Shown here piece after piece: positions 55,644-64,000 of a DNA stretch of 64,000 bases. The position numbers were made by a program, and so were the translations under genes. This DNA comes from Meiothermus sp. (GTDB lineage: Bacteria; Deinococcota; Deinococci; Deinococcales; Thermaceae): NCBI RefSeq assembly GCF_026004075.1, contig NZ_BPIK01000001.1, positions 1,962,041 to 2,026,040 on the forward strand, given 5' to 3'. The notes beneath the pieces were generated by a model. The model had not been told where the DNA came from, made no database searches, and saw only the letters and a list, made by a program, of their open reading frames with translations. Each line of letters opens with the position of its first letter. The first letter of the stretch is position 1.

Positions 55644-55724
55644 ATGGAGCAGACGCCATTTTTCGAAGGTAAGGGCTCCTTGTCTGTCGGTATAGACTCG
55701 TGCCGGAGGGCCCATGCGGCGTAA
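55644..55724 (+). CDS. possible 26-residue leader peptide before nusB
   Basis: An ATG seven bases after TATAAG opens a 26-residue frame whose stop overlaps the nusB start by eleven bases. It would be a leaderless short frame able to couple translation to nusB. There is no recognised sequence in it, so it may be chance. Confidence 0.3.
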   Translation: MEQTPFFEGKGSLSVGIDSCRRAHAA

Positions 55725-56172
55725 AGCGCGTGAGCTAGCGTTCAAGGTGCTGTTCGAGCACGCGGTGGGTGGGGTTCCGCTCGAGGCTGCCTGGCAACAT
55801 GCAACCCAGGAAGTCGAGCCCGAAGAGTCTGATCAAGACGCCGACGTACTCGATAGCGAAGGGCTTGCGTTCGCGCATCGCCTGGTGTTGGGGTATCAGG
55901 CCCAGCAGCAGAAAGTGGACGAGGTGCTGGCCAGCACCATTGAGGGCTGGAGCTTTGGTCAGATGGCCAAAACCGATCTGGCCGTGCTGCGGTTGGCCGC
56001 CTATGAGATGCTGTACGAACCCACGCCCTACGCTCCGCTCATCGAAGTGGCGGTCAAGATAGCCAAGCGCTACGGCGGCGAAGACTCGGGGCGGTTTGTA
56101 AACGGGGTACTGGCCCGCTTGCTCAAGCGCATCGAAGCGGGCGAGCTACTGGCAGTGGCCAAAAGCGATTAG
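55714..56172 (+). CDS. nusB: transcription antitermination factor NusB
   Basis: The 152-residue protein has the NusB helices: RRKARELAFKVLFEH at the start and, near the end, WSFGQMAKTDLAVLRLAAYEML then APLIEVAVKIAKRYGGEDSGRFVNGVLARL. With NusE it binds boxA RNA and prevents early termination in rRNA operons. GGAGG lies four bases before the ATG. folD follows 48 bases downstream. Confidence 0.92.
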   Translation: MRRKARELAFKVLFEHAVGGVPLEAAWQHATQEVEPEESDQDADVLDSEGLAFAHRLVLGYQAQQQKVDEVLASTIEGWSFGQMAKTDLAVLRLAAYEMLYEPTPYAPLIEVAVKIAKRYGGEDSGRFVNGVLARLLKRIEAGELLAVAKSD

Positions 56173-56220
56173 ACAACGGTAGAAAAAAACTTTATTTTCC
56201 GCTCGACCTCGAGGTACGCC

Positions 56221-57093
56221 ATGCTAGAACTATCCGGCCCGCCTGTTGCCGAGGCTGTTTATGAGGAATTGCGCGCCCTGCTCTCTACCCTGCCCTACGT
56301 GCCCCACCTGCGGGTGGTACGGCTGGGCGAGGATCCGGCTTCGGTCTCGTATGTGCGCCTGAAAGACCGCCAGGCCAAAAAACTCGGGCTATCCAGCCAG
56401 GTGGATGTCTTCTCCGAACACACCTCCCAGGAAGAGCTGCTGGCCCATATCGCTCAACTCAATGCCAACCCTCAGGTCGATGGCATCCTGGTGCAATCAC
56501 CAGTGCCTCCACACGTGGATTTCAACGCCGTGCTGGAAGCCATTAATCCCTCGAAAGACGTAGATGGCCTGACCCCGGTGAATACCGGGCGCTTGTGGAT
56601 GGGGCTGGAAGCACTGGAGTCTTGCACACCCGCCGGGGTCATACGTATTCTGAAGCACTACCAGATCCCCTTGGCCGGTAAAGAAGTGGTGATTGTGGGC
56701 CGAAGCAACCTGGTGGGCAAACCCCTCGCCGCACTGATGCTGCGGGAAAATGCGACCGTAACCCTAGCCCACTCGCGTACCCACGACCTAGCCGCTGTCT
56801 GCCGCCGGGCCGATGTGCTGGTAGCTGCGGTGGGGAAAGCTGGCCTCATCACGCCTCAGATGGTGCGGCCGGGAGCGGTGGTCGTGGACGTGGGCATCAA
56901 CCGTGTGGGCCAGAGCGAGAAGGGCCGCGATATCCTGGTGGGGGATGTGGCCCCCGAGGTGGCTACCGTGGCCTCGGCCCTGACCCCGGTTCCGGGTGGA
57001 GTGGGCCCCATGACGGTAGCTATGCTGTTGCGCAATACCGTACTGGCAGCCATGCGGCGGCGGGCAAAGCCAGGCGAGCTTATATCAGGTTAG
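56221..57093 (+). CDS. folD: methylenetetrahydrofolate dehydrogenase/cyclohydrolase
   Basis: The 290-residue enzyme has the FolD signatures: SYVRLKDRQAKKLG with the catalytic Tyr and Lys, GILVQSPVPPHVDF, KDVDGLTPVNTGRL, and the NADP site VIVGRSNLVGKPLAALM. It converts 5,10-methylene-THF to 10-formyl-THF for purine and one-carbon metabolism. The C-terminus has TPVPGGVGPMTVAMLLRNT, which is also typical. Confidence 0.95.
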   Translation: MLELSGPPVAEAVYEELRALLSTLPYVPHLRVVRLGEDPASVSYVRLKDRQAKKLGLSSQVDVFSEHTSQEELLAHIAQLNANPQVDGILVQSPVPPHVDFNAVLEAINPSKDVDGLTPVNTGRLWMGLEALESCTPAGVIRILKHYQIPLAGKEVVIVGRSNLVGKPLAALMLRENATVTLAHSRTHDLAAVCRRADVLVAAVGKAGLITPQMVRPGAVVVDVGINRVGQSEKGRDILVGDVAPEVATVASALTPVPGGVGPMTVAMLLRNTVLAAMRRRAKPGELISG

Positions 57094-57115
57094 AATCTAA
57101 ATAGTTGCCCTAGCT

Positions 57116-57565
57116 ATGAGCGAACTGCTCTCCAATCAAGTCCTCTGGACAGCTATTCTGGCCAGTGTTTTTGCACAACTCCTCAAGCTCTTTATCTATT
57201 ACCTGGTAGAGCGCCGCTGGGAGTGGGAGCGTCTGGCCGAGACGGGTGGAATGCCGTCCTCCCACTCCGCGACGGTGGCGGCCCTGGCCACTGGGCTGGG
57301 CATTACCGAGGGCCTGGGGAGTCCCCTTTTCGCCATTGCGGTGGTGCTGGCTACCATCGTCATGTACGACGCTACCGGCATTCGCCGGGCGGCCGGGCTG
57401 CATGCCGAGCGGCTGAACGACCTGTTCGAGGAGTTTCGCGCGGTGTTTGCGCATGGCCCCCGGCCCGAGCCGCTCAAAGAGTTGCTGGGCCATACCTACC
57501 TCGAGGTCGCCGTGGGGGCTGTCCTGGGTATTCTTTTTGCTTTCCTGAGCTTCGCCCTGGTGTGA
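57116..57565 (+). CDS. divergent PAP2 (DUF212/YuiD) family protein
   Basis: The 149-residue membrane protein has the conserved GGMPSSHSATVAALATGLG and the VMYDATGIRRAAGLHAERLN block of the DUF212 family, with three to four hydrophobic segments. It resembles acid phosphatase/vanadium-dependent haloperoxidase relatives, probably acting on a lipid phosphate. The ATG has a weak upstream site, and the gene follows folD by 22 bases. Confidence 0.82.
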   Translation: MSELLSNQVLWTAILASVFAQLLKLFIYYLVERRWEWERLAETGGMPSSHSATVAALATGLGITEGLGSPLFAIAVVLATIVMYDATGIRRAAGLHAERLNDLFEEFRAVFAHGPRPEPLKELLGHTYLEVAVGAVLGILFAFLSFALV

Positions 57566-57624
57566 ATCCAAAGCCGCTGGGGTTGCCTGAGGGGGTAATG
57601 GAGTGGTAGTTTATCGGCAGTCCT

Positions 57625-58095
57625 ATGAAAAAGGTGGTCTGGGTGCTTATTGCTCTGGTTGGCCCGCTGGCAGTGGCGCAGTCCACCACTCAGCTTGAGG
57701 CGCAAATTCTCTCCTTGCTTAATGATGCAAGGGCTCGGGGTGTGGTCTGCCGTGGGGGTGGTGGTGGTGTCCGGCTACCCCCCTTGCGTTACAACGCAAC
57801 CCTGGCCCTGGCTGCTAAGAAGCATGCCCTGAACATGGGGCGCTACGGCTTTATGTCGCACTATTTCCAGGGGGTAGGGCCACGGGTGCGGGTTGCCAGG
57901 GCTGGTTATGGTTATCTGCGCATGTCGGAAATCATCTTCAAGGGCCGTAACAGCGACCCAGCGCGGGCCGTGCGCTGGTGGTTGCATTCGCCGGTACACT
58001 GCCGGGCCATCATGAACCCCCACTACACCGAGGCCGGTGCAGGGCTCTCCAGGGTCGGTCACGCCTGGGCGGTGGTGCTGGCTCAGCCACGCTAG
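57625..58095 (+). CDS. secreted CAP/SCP-domain protein
   Basis: The 156-residue protein has a signal peptide (MKKVVWVLIALVGPLAVAQ) and a short CAP domain: LEAQILSLLNDARARG, LALAAKKHALNMGRYGFMSHY, SEIIFKG, WLHSPVHCRAIMNPHYTEAG. CAP domains have varied roles in the envelope. His in FMSHY and Glu in SEIIFK match the usual pair. Gly-rich RGGGGGVRLPPL sits between the first helices. It converges on the small membrane protein gene by two bases. Confidence 0.82.
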   Translation: MKKVVWVLIALVGPLAVAQSTTQLEAQILSLLNDARARGVVCRGGGGGVRLPPLRYNATLALAAKKHALNMGRYGFMSHYFQGVGPRVRVARAGYGYLRMSEIIFKGRNSDPARAVRWWLHSPVHCRAIMNPHYTEAGAGLSRVGHAWAVVLAQPR

Positions 58096-58097
58096 GG

Positions 58098-58334
58098 CTA
58101 TCGCTGCGCCAGGCGCATGATCAATAGCATCCCGATGCTCTGCAAAAGTGGGAACGACATCAGGGTCAGCGCCCCAGGCCACAGAGCAAAAAGCGCCACC
58201 GGAATGACCGTGGCAACCACGCCGATCCACATCAGGTCGGTGCGGTTCCGCTCCCGTAGGAGCCGGTAGATGATGTAGTTGTTGAAAGCCGCAAACACCA
58301 GCAACAAGAGCCAGGCCAGCACGAAGGTACTCAT
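58098..58334 (-). CDS. small membrane protein, 78 residues
   Basis: From the ATG at 58334 the product has three hydrophobic segments (FVLAWLLLLVFAAF, LMWIGVVATVIPVALFALW and FPLLQSIGMLLIM) separated by a basic loop RLLRERNRTD. An open frame extends further upstream but runs into the promoter of the next gene. I do not recognise the family. Confidence 0.6.
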   Translation of the reverse strand: MSTFVLAWLLLLVFAAFNNYIIYRLLRERNRTDLMWIGVVATVIPVALFALWPGALTLMSFPLLQSIGMLLIMRLAQR

Positions 58335-58401
58335 CGCCCCGCATTGTACGATGGGTTGAGGCAAAGCCCGCACTTGATATCCGCCCAGCCGACCAATAAA
58401 C

Positions 58402-58416
58402 TTATACTCAGTATAA
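58402..58416. promoter_or_regulatory. 15-bp palindrome before the Fe-S oxidoreductase gene
   Basis: TTATACT, one C and AGTATAA form a perfect 7-1-7 palindrome 25 bases before the ATG. TATACT inside it could be a -10 box, so a bound repressor would block the promoter. Confidence 0.6.
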
Positions 58417-58441
58417 ATTTTGACCGCTTGAAGGGAGTTCC

Positions 58442-60505
58442 ATGCTAAGCACACCTGAAAAAGTCCTCTTCTTGCTGCTGGTGCTGGCCTCGCTGTATTT
58501 TGGCGGGGGAGCGCTGTACCGCGTCTACAAGGCCATCCGCCGGGGCCAGCCCGAAGACCGCTTCGACAACCTGCCGGCTCGAGCGGGCCGGGCTTTGTGG
58601 CAGACCCTCACCATGCAGACCGTCTTCAAGAAGCGGCCTCTGGTGAGCCTGCTGCACGCTTTTGTGTTCTACGGCTTCGTGTTTTACCTGAGCGTGAACC
58701 TGGTGGACGTGCTCGAGGGCTTCTTCCCCTTCAAGGCCCGGGGGGGCTTCTGGAACGGCTACAACTTGGTGGCCGACATCCTCACGGCTCTCATTCTGGT
58801 CGGCATTGCTGGCCTGCTCATCCGGCGTTACTCCGGGGCGGGGCGCAAGACCTTTAGCTGGAACGAGAAGACCCCCCTGCATGAGCGGGTGCGCGAGGGA
58901 ATCCCCACCGATAGCGCCATTGTGGGTGGGTTCATTCTTTTTCACGTGGGGAGCCGCCTGCTGAACAAGGCCGCCCAGGCCGCCAACCTCGAGTACGGCC
59001 CCGATCCCTTCCAGCCGGTGGCCAGCCTGGCCAGCAACCTGTTCCTGTGGGTGGATGTAGACCGGTTGATCGTCCTCGAGCACCTCTTCTGGTGGTTCGC
59101 CATCGGCTCGATTCTGCTGTTCATCCCTTACTTTGCCCGCTCCAAGCACATCCACCTGTTCCTGGCCCCCCTCAACCTGGCCTTCAAGAAGGAGAAGCCG
59201 GGGGCCCTGCTGCCCATCGCCAAGGACTTTGAAGAGCTGGAAAAACTGGAGAAGTTCGGGGTCGCCAGGCTGGAGGACTTCACCTGGCCCCGCCTGCTGG
59301 ATGCCTATAGCTGCATCATGTGCAACCGCTGCCAGGAGGTCTGCCCGGCCTACACCACCGGCAAGGCCCTCTCGCCCTCGGCCCTGATCATCAACGAGCG
59401 CTACGAGCTGAACCAGATTCTGCCGGCTTTTGCCGCGGGCCAGGAGAGCCCCCGCCCATTGCTGGACTTTGCCCTGAACGAAGAGGCCCTCTGGGCCTGC
59501 ACCACCTGCAACGCCTGCGTGGAGGTCTGCCCGGTGGGCAACGAGCCCATGCTGCACATCCTGGACGTGCGGCGCGAGCAGGTGATGATGCAGGGGGCCT
59601 TCCCAACCCAGCTCAACAACGCCTTTAAGGGCATGGAGCGCAACGGCAACCCCTGGAACCTGGGGGCCGATAAGCGCCTGGCCTGGGCCGAAGGGCTGCC
59701 GTTTCCAGTCAAGACCGTAAGTGAGAACCCCGAGGCCGAGGTGCTCTACTGGGTGGGCTGCGCCCCGGCCTACGACCCCCGCGCCCAGAAGACCGCTCGA
59801 GCCTTCGCGGAAATTCTGCACGAGTCCGGTACGAGCTGGGCGGTGCTGGGCAAGCAGGAAAAATGCACGGGGGACGCGGCCCGGCGGGCCGGCAACGAGT
59901 TCTTGTTCATGCAGTTGGCCACCGAAAATGTGGAGACCTTGAACGCGGTCATGGCGGATAAGCCCAAGACCATCGTGACCACCTGCCCCCACTGCTTCCA
60001 CACCCTGGCCAACGAGTACAAAGACTTCGGCGGCCGCTACACCGTCAAGCACCACACCGAGTTCATCGCCGAGCTGATTGATGCTAAGCGGCTCGAGCTC
60101 CTACCCATGAGCGGGGCGGTCACCTACCACGACCCCTGCTACCTGGGCCGGCACAACGGGGTGCTGCAAGAACCCCGCCAGGTCATCCAGGCTGCCGGCC
60201 TTGCGCTTCAGGAACCCCCGCGCCACGGCACCAATAGCTTCTGCTGTGGGGCCGGCGGGGCCCAGTTCTGGAAGGAAGAGGAGCCCGGTCAGGAGCGGGT
60301 CTCTACCAACCGCTACCGTGAGCTTAAAGGCACTGGCGCCGAGACCATCGCGGTGGGCTGCCCCTTCTGCATGCAGATGATGAACCTCGAGACCGCCCAG
60401 GAACCCGAGGGCCAGGCCCCCAAAGTGCTGGACATCTCCGAACTGTTGGTACAGCGCCTCAAGAGCAAGCAGACGAACCAGGCCACTGATACTGGTTCCG
60501 CTTGA
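58442..60505 (+). CDS. membrane Fe-S oxidoreductase, probable ETF:menaquinone oxidoreductase
   Basis: The 687-residue protein has an N-terminal membrane part with about five or six helices (NarI/HdrE-like, to about 235). Two 4Fe-4S motifs follow, CIMCNRCQEVCP near 292 and CTTCNACVEVCP near 353, then two CCG-type cysteine domains (GCAPAYDP, TTCPHCFHTL, HDPCYLGRHNG, NSFCCGAGG) as in HdrD and GlpC. This layout fits membrane oxidoreductases that pass electrons from ETF to menaquinone during beta-oxidation. AGGGAG precedes the ATG. Its stop codon lies in a copy of the two-hairpin repeat. Heterodisulfide reductase-like or glycolate oxidase roles are alternatives. Confidence 0.8.
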   Translation: MLSTPEKVLFLLLVLASLYFGGGALYRVYKAIRRGQPEDRFDNLPARAGRALWQTLTMQTVFKKRPLVSLLHAFVFYGFVFYLSVNLVDVLEGFFPFKARGGFWNGYNLVADILTALILVGIAGLLIRRYSGAGRKTFSWNEKTPLHERVREGIPTDSAIVGGFILFHVGSRLLNKAAQAANLEYGPDPFQPVASLASNLFLWVDVDRLIVLEHLFWWFAIGSILLFIPYFARSKHIHLFLAPLNLAFKKEKPGALLPIAKDFEELEKLEKFGVARLEDFTWPRLLDAYSCIMCNRCQEVCPAYTTGKALSPSALIINERYELNQILPAFAAGQESPRPLLDFALNEEALWACTTCNACVEVCPVGNEPMLHILDVRREQVMMQGAFPTQLNNAFKGMERNGNPWNLGADKRLAWAEGLPFPVKTVSENPEAEVLYWVGCAPAYDPRAQKTARAFAEILHESGTSWAVLGKQEKCTGDAARRAGNEFLFMQLATENVETLNAVMADKPKTIVTTCPHCFHTLANEYKDFGGRYTVKHHTEFIAELIDAKRLELLPMSGAVTYHDPCYLGRHNGVLQEPRQVIQAAGLALQEPPRHGTNSFCCGAGGAQFWKEEEPGQERVSTNRYRELKGTGAETIAVGCPFCMQMMNLETAQEPEGQAPKVLDISELLVQRLKSKQTNQATDTGSA

Positions 60506-60563
60506 GTCCTTCACCGTTGGGCGTAATCAAAGGTGAAGGATTCGAGCCGACCGAAGGGAGTAG
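60492..60563. repeat. two-hairpin repeat, partial copy C
   Basis: Only the second hairpin and the CCGACCGAAGGGAGTAG part are present. The stem reads CTTGAGTCCTTCACC and GGTGAAGGATTCGAG. Two bases differ from copy B, and both differences keep pairing as G-U in RNA. The first bases supply the last codons and the TGA of the upstream oxidoreductase gene. Confidence 0.7.
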
Positions 60564-60615
60564 GAGTGAAGCTGAAGCGCAAGCCTCGGGCTGAACCACA
60601 GAACCACTCCAGGTG

Positions 60616-60645
60616 TTGAACTTCTGGGGGTAAACTGGGTAAACT
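60616..60645 (+). promoter_or_regulatory. promoter of the MalK/UgpC-type ATPase gene
   Basis: TTGAAC, an 18-base spacer and TAAACT form a plausible housekeeping promoter. A direct repeat GGTAAACT/GGGTAAACT covers the -10 box. Confidence 0.55.
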
Positions 60646-60648
60646 AAC

Positions 60649-60716
60649 CGCGTACCAGACGAATCCCCGATGGGCTCGCTAGGGCGAGGTCTCACAGCGC
60701 GGGAACGCGGTACGCG
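60649..60716 (+). promoter_or_regulatory. structured leader before the ATPase gene
   Basis: CGCGTACC at 60649 pairs with GGTACGCG at 60709, and CTCGC at 60675 pairs with GCGAG at 60684 inside it. This would be a 68-base branched RNA at the start of the transcript, followed by 42 bases to the ATG. I do not recognise a known riboswitch. Confidence 0.4.
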
Positions 60717-60758
60717 CCAAGCCTACACAATGGCCTGGCATCAGATTGGAGGCCGGTA

Positions 60759-61904
<1,146 letters not shown>

Positions 61905-61915
61905 CTGGCTTTTCT

Positions 61916-61950
61916 GCAAACCCCCGGCAGGGCCGGGGGTTTGCTTTTTT
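61916..61950 (+). terminator. rho-independent terminator after the ATPase gene
   Basis: GCAAACCCCCGGC, an AGG loop and GCCGGGGGTTTGC form a strong hairpin followed by six T, about 12 bases past the stop. Confidence 0.92.
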
Positions 61951-61985
61951 GTGGAAACTGCGCCAGTCTTCCTGTATTGTACCGA

Positions 61986-62038
61986 ATTCAAAAAGATAGT
62001 CATCGAACAAAAAGCTTTGAGCGGCTATCTTTTTGAAT
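61986..62038. repeat. 14-bp inverted repeat
   Basis: ATTCAAAAAGATAG and CTATCTTTTTGAAT are perfect inverted repeats with 25 bases between them. They lie between the ATPase terminator and the end of holA. They could be ends of a degraded small mobile element or a hairpin. Confidence 0.5.
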
Positions 62039-62086
62039 CCTAGAGCACTCCCGTTCCAAGAGGCGGTATCGCCCTCACTTCAGTCG

Positions 62087-62120
62087 GGTTAGTTCGCCAC
62101 CGTTCGGTGACGAACTAACC
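62087..62120. repeat. 10-bp inverted repeat past holA
   Basis: GGTTAGTTCG and CGAACTAACC form a hairpin with an inner CACC/GGTG pairing. There is no T run on either strand. It lies ten bases past the holA stop and could help end or protect that transcript. Confidence 0.45.
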
Positions 62121-62130
62121 GAATCTGGTA

Positions 62131-63048
62131 TTAGCCGGCCAGTGCCACCAAAGCCCGCTCCAGAGCCAGGCGCATATCCCGGCCCGTTTTGGCTGCTTCC
62201 TCGGCCTCCATGAGGATCTCCAGGGCCCGTATGATTGCCCCCTCCGACATTGACTTTGCCAGCAGCAAGGTTTGTTTAGCGGCGTAGGGGTGCATGCCCA
62301 GGGCGCTGGCGGCCACCCCCTCCCCCATCAGGGGGTCGTCCTGCAGCAGAGCCCAGGCTTTAGCCACCCGCACATACTGCCAGGAGAGCGCACCCAGAAT
62401 GCGCAAAGGGTCTTCCCCCCGCTCCAGTAGCTCACGGGCAATCTTGAAGGCCAGGGTGGCTTTACCCTCGGTGATCGAGCGCACGAGGTCGAAACCGGAG
62501 ATGGGGGTGTCCAGAGCGGCCAGGGCCTGCACTTTCTCGAGGGTGATGGGGGGCGTGACCAGGCAGAGTTTGCGAAGTTCCTGGTCGAGGGCCTCGAGGC
62601 CCATGGCCGGGTTCTCGGCGCTGCCTTTGCCCCCCACCAGGCCCGCCAGGTACGAGGCGATGGCCCCCGGTAGCTTCAGGTCGTAGTGGCGGGCGCGGTT
62701 CACCACCCAGTTGGTCATCTCCTTGGGGCCGGGGGTGGGGTGGTCGCGCTTCTGGGCTTTTTCGGCGTACCACTTGCTGCGGGTCGCGGTGGGCCGGGGG
62801 TCGAGCAGCAGCACCACCGCATCGGGCGGCAGGCCTTCCAGCACCTCCCTGAGGGGCTTCCACTCGGCCTCGCTTAGGTCGCGCAGATCCACCAGAGCCC
62901 CACCAGGGCCAAACAGCCCGCCACTGGCCTCCTGGGCCACCAGGGCCGGCTCCGGGGGCATCAGGCGGGGGGGCAGGCCCTGCAGGCTGGCCTCCTGGAG
63001 CAGGGCCTCTCGAGCCAGAAAGCTGTCGCCGGTAAAGACCTGAATCAT
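62131..63048 (-). CDS. holA: DNA polymerase III delta subunit
   Basis: The 305-residue protein has the HolA pattern: MIQVFTGDSFLAREALLQEA at the start, VVLLLDPRPTATRSKWYAEKAQK, a helical middle, and a C-terminal collar domain (DPLRILGALSWQYVRVAKAW, then ASALGMHPYAAKQ). The delta subunit opens the sliding clamp within the clamp loader. Length is close to the usual 310-340. Weak Walker-like residues are expected to be inactive in delta. Confidence 0.85.
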   Translation of the reverse strand: MIQVFTGDSFLAREALLQEASLQGLPPRLMPPEPALVAQEASGGLFGPGGALVDLRDLSEAEWKPLREVLEGLPPDAVVLLLDPRPTATRSKWYAEKAQKRDHPTPGPKEMTNWVVNRARHYDLKLPGAIASYLAGLVGGKGSAENPAMGLEALDQELRKLCLVTPPITLEKVQALAALDTPISGFDLVRSITEGKATLAFKIARELLERGEDPLRILGALSWQYVRVAKAWALLQDDPLMGEGVAASALGMHPYAAKQTLLLAKSMSEGAIIRALEILMEAEEAAKTGRDMRLALERALVALAG

Positions 63049-63141
63049 GCGCAGTGGCAGGATACCAGATGGCAGGTAGTTACAGCTTAGGCTGGTAGCC
63101 TAAGAAGAAAAGCCTGAACGGGGCCACAGAGCTTTCCTTCC

Positions 63142-63486
63142 TCAAACCGCCTCGAGCGCCGCCGGTTCGGAGCTGGGCTCGAGCGGCGCGGCAGGGGCTG
63201 GGGCGGGCCCGTGTTTCTTCTCTTTCTCGGCCTCGGGCCTGACCCCCTGGGTGATGGCATACTCCCACCAGAGCTGCAAAAGCTGGGGCTCGAGGTCGGC
63301 CACCATCCCCTGCAGCCGGGTGAGCTCGTTGCGGGCCAGGCCGCTGTTGATCACCACCCCTACCGGCTTCAAGGTGAACTTGGCCCAGGTGTCCCCGTCG
63401 CGGGTTACAAAGATGTGCGGCTTTTCCTGGGCGCTGCCCGACTTAACATAAAAGCGAAAACCACCCCGGCGCATGAGCGTCAACAT
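63142..63486 (-). CDS. DUF4160-like small protein
   Basis: The 114-residue protein matches DUF4160: GGFRFYVKSGSAQEKPHIFVTRDG, AKFTLKPVGVVINSGLARNEL, and LEPQLLQLWWEYAI (each shown in part). A tail of about 30 residues rich in Ala, Pro and Glu follows. DUF4160 proteins usually sit beside DUF2442 proteins in toxin-antitoxin-like pairs, but no DUF2442 gene is visible here. The role is unknown. Confidence 0.65.
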   Translation of the reverse strand: MLTLMRRGGFRFYVKSGSAQEKPHIFVTRDGDTWAKFTLKPVGVVINSGLARNELTRLQGMVADLEPQLLQLWWEYAITQGVRPEAEKEKKHGPAPAPAAPLEPSSEPAALEAV

Positions 63487-63606
63487 AACCTGAGTTTATC
63501 CATTCGGGGGCCCTCCCGCGGTGCTTCTGACCATCTGGGTAGCACGGCATCCATCCCTTCACCATCCCACCTTCGGCCCTTCGGTTTTCGGATAGATTGG
63601 ATACCG

Positions 63607-64000
63607 GTGGACAACCGTCTGCGGCTCCTGTTGGTGCTCTTCCTGCTGGGCAGCTTTGCGCTTTTTAGCTGGCGCGGCCTGGGCGAGGTCTTTCGCGAAC
63701 GCGGGCGCTACACCGATGCCCTGGGGCTGATCCCCGCCGCCACGCCACCGCTTCGTTTTGGGGTTCCCTCGCTGCAGGAGCTCGCGGTGCGCTACCACCT
63801 CGAGCCCACCCAGGCCACCTGTTCGATCTGCCACCTCGGCCCCCTGGGCAGCAAGCAGTTCAACCCCTTCGGCCAGGACTATCAGGCCATCGTCCATCGG
63901 CTCCTGGACGAAACCGTGGGGCCCGACAGCCCCGAGTCGCGCAGCATCTTTCAGCTAAGCGCGGTGCAGATTCGCCAGGCCCTGCAGCAGGTGACCCAGG
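63607..64000 (+). CDS. membrane-anchored c-type cytochrome (partial)
   Basis: The frame starts at a GTG (63607) and is open to the end of the window. The N-terminus has a membrane anchor (LRLLLVLFLLGSFALFSW). Near residue 79 is TCSICHLGPLG, a CxxCH haem-binding motif, followed by FNPFGQDY. The protein therefore looks like a small anchored cytochrome. TAGATT a few bases upstream may be a -10 box of a leaderless promoter. The C-terminal part lies beyond the window. Confidence 0.65.
   Translation, partial: MDNRLRLLLVLFLLGSFALFSWRGLGEVFRERGRYTDALGLIPAATPPLRFGVPSLQELAVRYHLEPTQATCSICHLGPLGSKQFNPFGQDYQAIVHRLLDETVGPDSPESRSIFQLSAVQIRQALQQVTQ

Noticed and set aside
58445-60055. A 536-residue open frame on the minus strand
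   Set aside because: It is the antisense of the Fe-S oxidoreductase, whose cysteine motifs are clear on the other strand.

Overview
The window looks like a chromosomal segment of a member of the Thermales, most likely Meiothermus. The base composition is GC-rich, the hexamer CTCGAG is very frequent in genes, start codons are often GTG or TTG, several promoters look leaderless, and the gene content fits (csaB with DUF5693, Asp23-nusB-folD, AddAB in place of RecBCD, CoA-thioester metabolism). The genus is inferred from these features and not from a database match.

Layout. 1-13.8 kb is chromosome: methylmalonyl-CoA epimerase, a DedA protein, an IS5-type insertion sequence next to a two-hairpin intergenic repeat, DoxX, SDR and OsmC proteins, then an AddA helicase-nuclease whose gene directly follows a Doc toxin-antitoxin pair, a class IV aminotransferase, a lipoprotein, AddB and a SpoIID-like protein. 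A P1B-4 metal ATPase follows, with a Fur-type 7-1-7 palindrome in front of it.

15.74-23.89 kb is an integrated mobile element of about 8.05 kb in tRNA-Ala(GGC). It is bounded by a 105-bp direct repeat (two mismatches) that holds a terminator hairpin and the 3' half of the tRNA. Inside are an unknown protein, an excisionase-like HTH protein, a Toprim primase, a DUF3987 protein and a protein whose coding sequence carries 15 GCGAA/TTCGC iteron-like sites. Then come a non-coding stretch with a DnaA-box-like hairpin, a membrane protein, a small protein behind a 29-bp palindromic operator, and a tyrosine integrase split by an IS5-type element. No capsid or conjugation genes are visible. This is the most unusual part of the window.

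24-32.5 kb carries an acyl-CoA carboxyltransferase, csaB with DUF5693, uridine kinase, a PfkB kinase, a Ca2+/cation antiporter and a recent IS256-family insertion with a perfect 8-bp target duplication. 32.7-36.4 kb holds a CHASE2 sensor and a FecR-like protein divergent from a secreted caspase-like peptidase. It may be an extracytoplasmic signalling module. 36.6-40.7 kb has an amidase and TldD/TldE, with tldD frameshifted in a C8 tract. 40.9-46.1 kb is a co-directional set running from a SARP/NB-ARC/TPR regulator to small secreted proteins.

46.2-55.2 kb has DinB, GNAT and PaiB proteins and a branched-chain-type ABC transporter operon with an acyl-CoA synthetase between its ATPase and permease genes. 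55.2-58.3 kb has Asp23, nusB, folD and small proteins. 58.4-60.5 kb encodes a membrane Fe-S oxidoreductase that probably links ETF to menaquinone. The end of the window has a MalK/UgpC-type ATPase, holA, a DUF4160 protein and the start of a c-type cytochrome. Several genes (mce, the carboxyltransferase, the acyl-CoA synthetase, the ETF-linked oxidoreductase) suggest fatty acid or branched-chain acid catabolism through propionyl-CoA.
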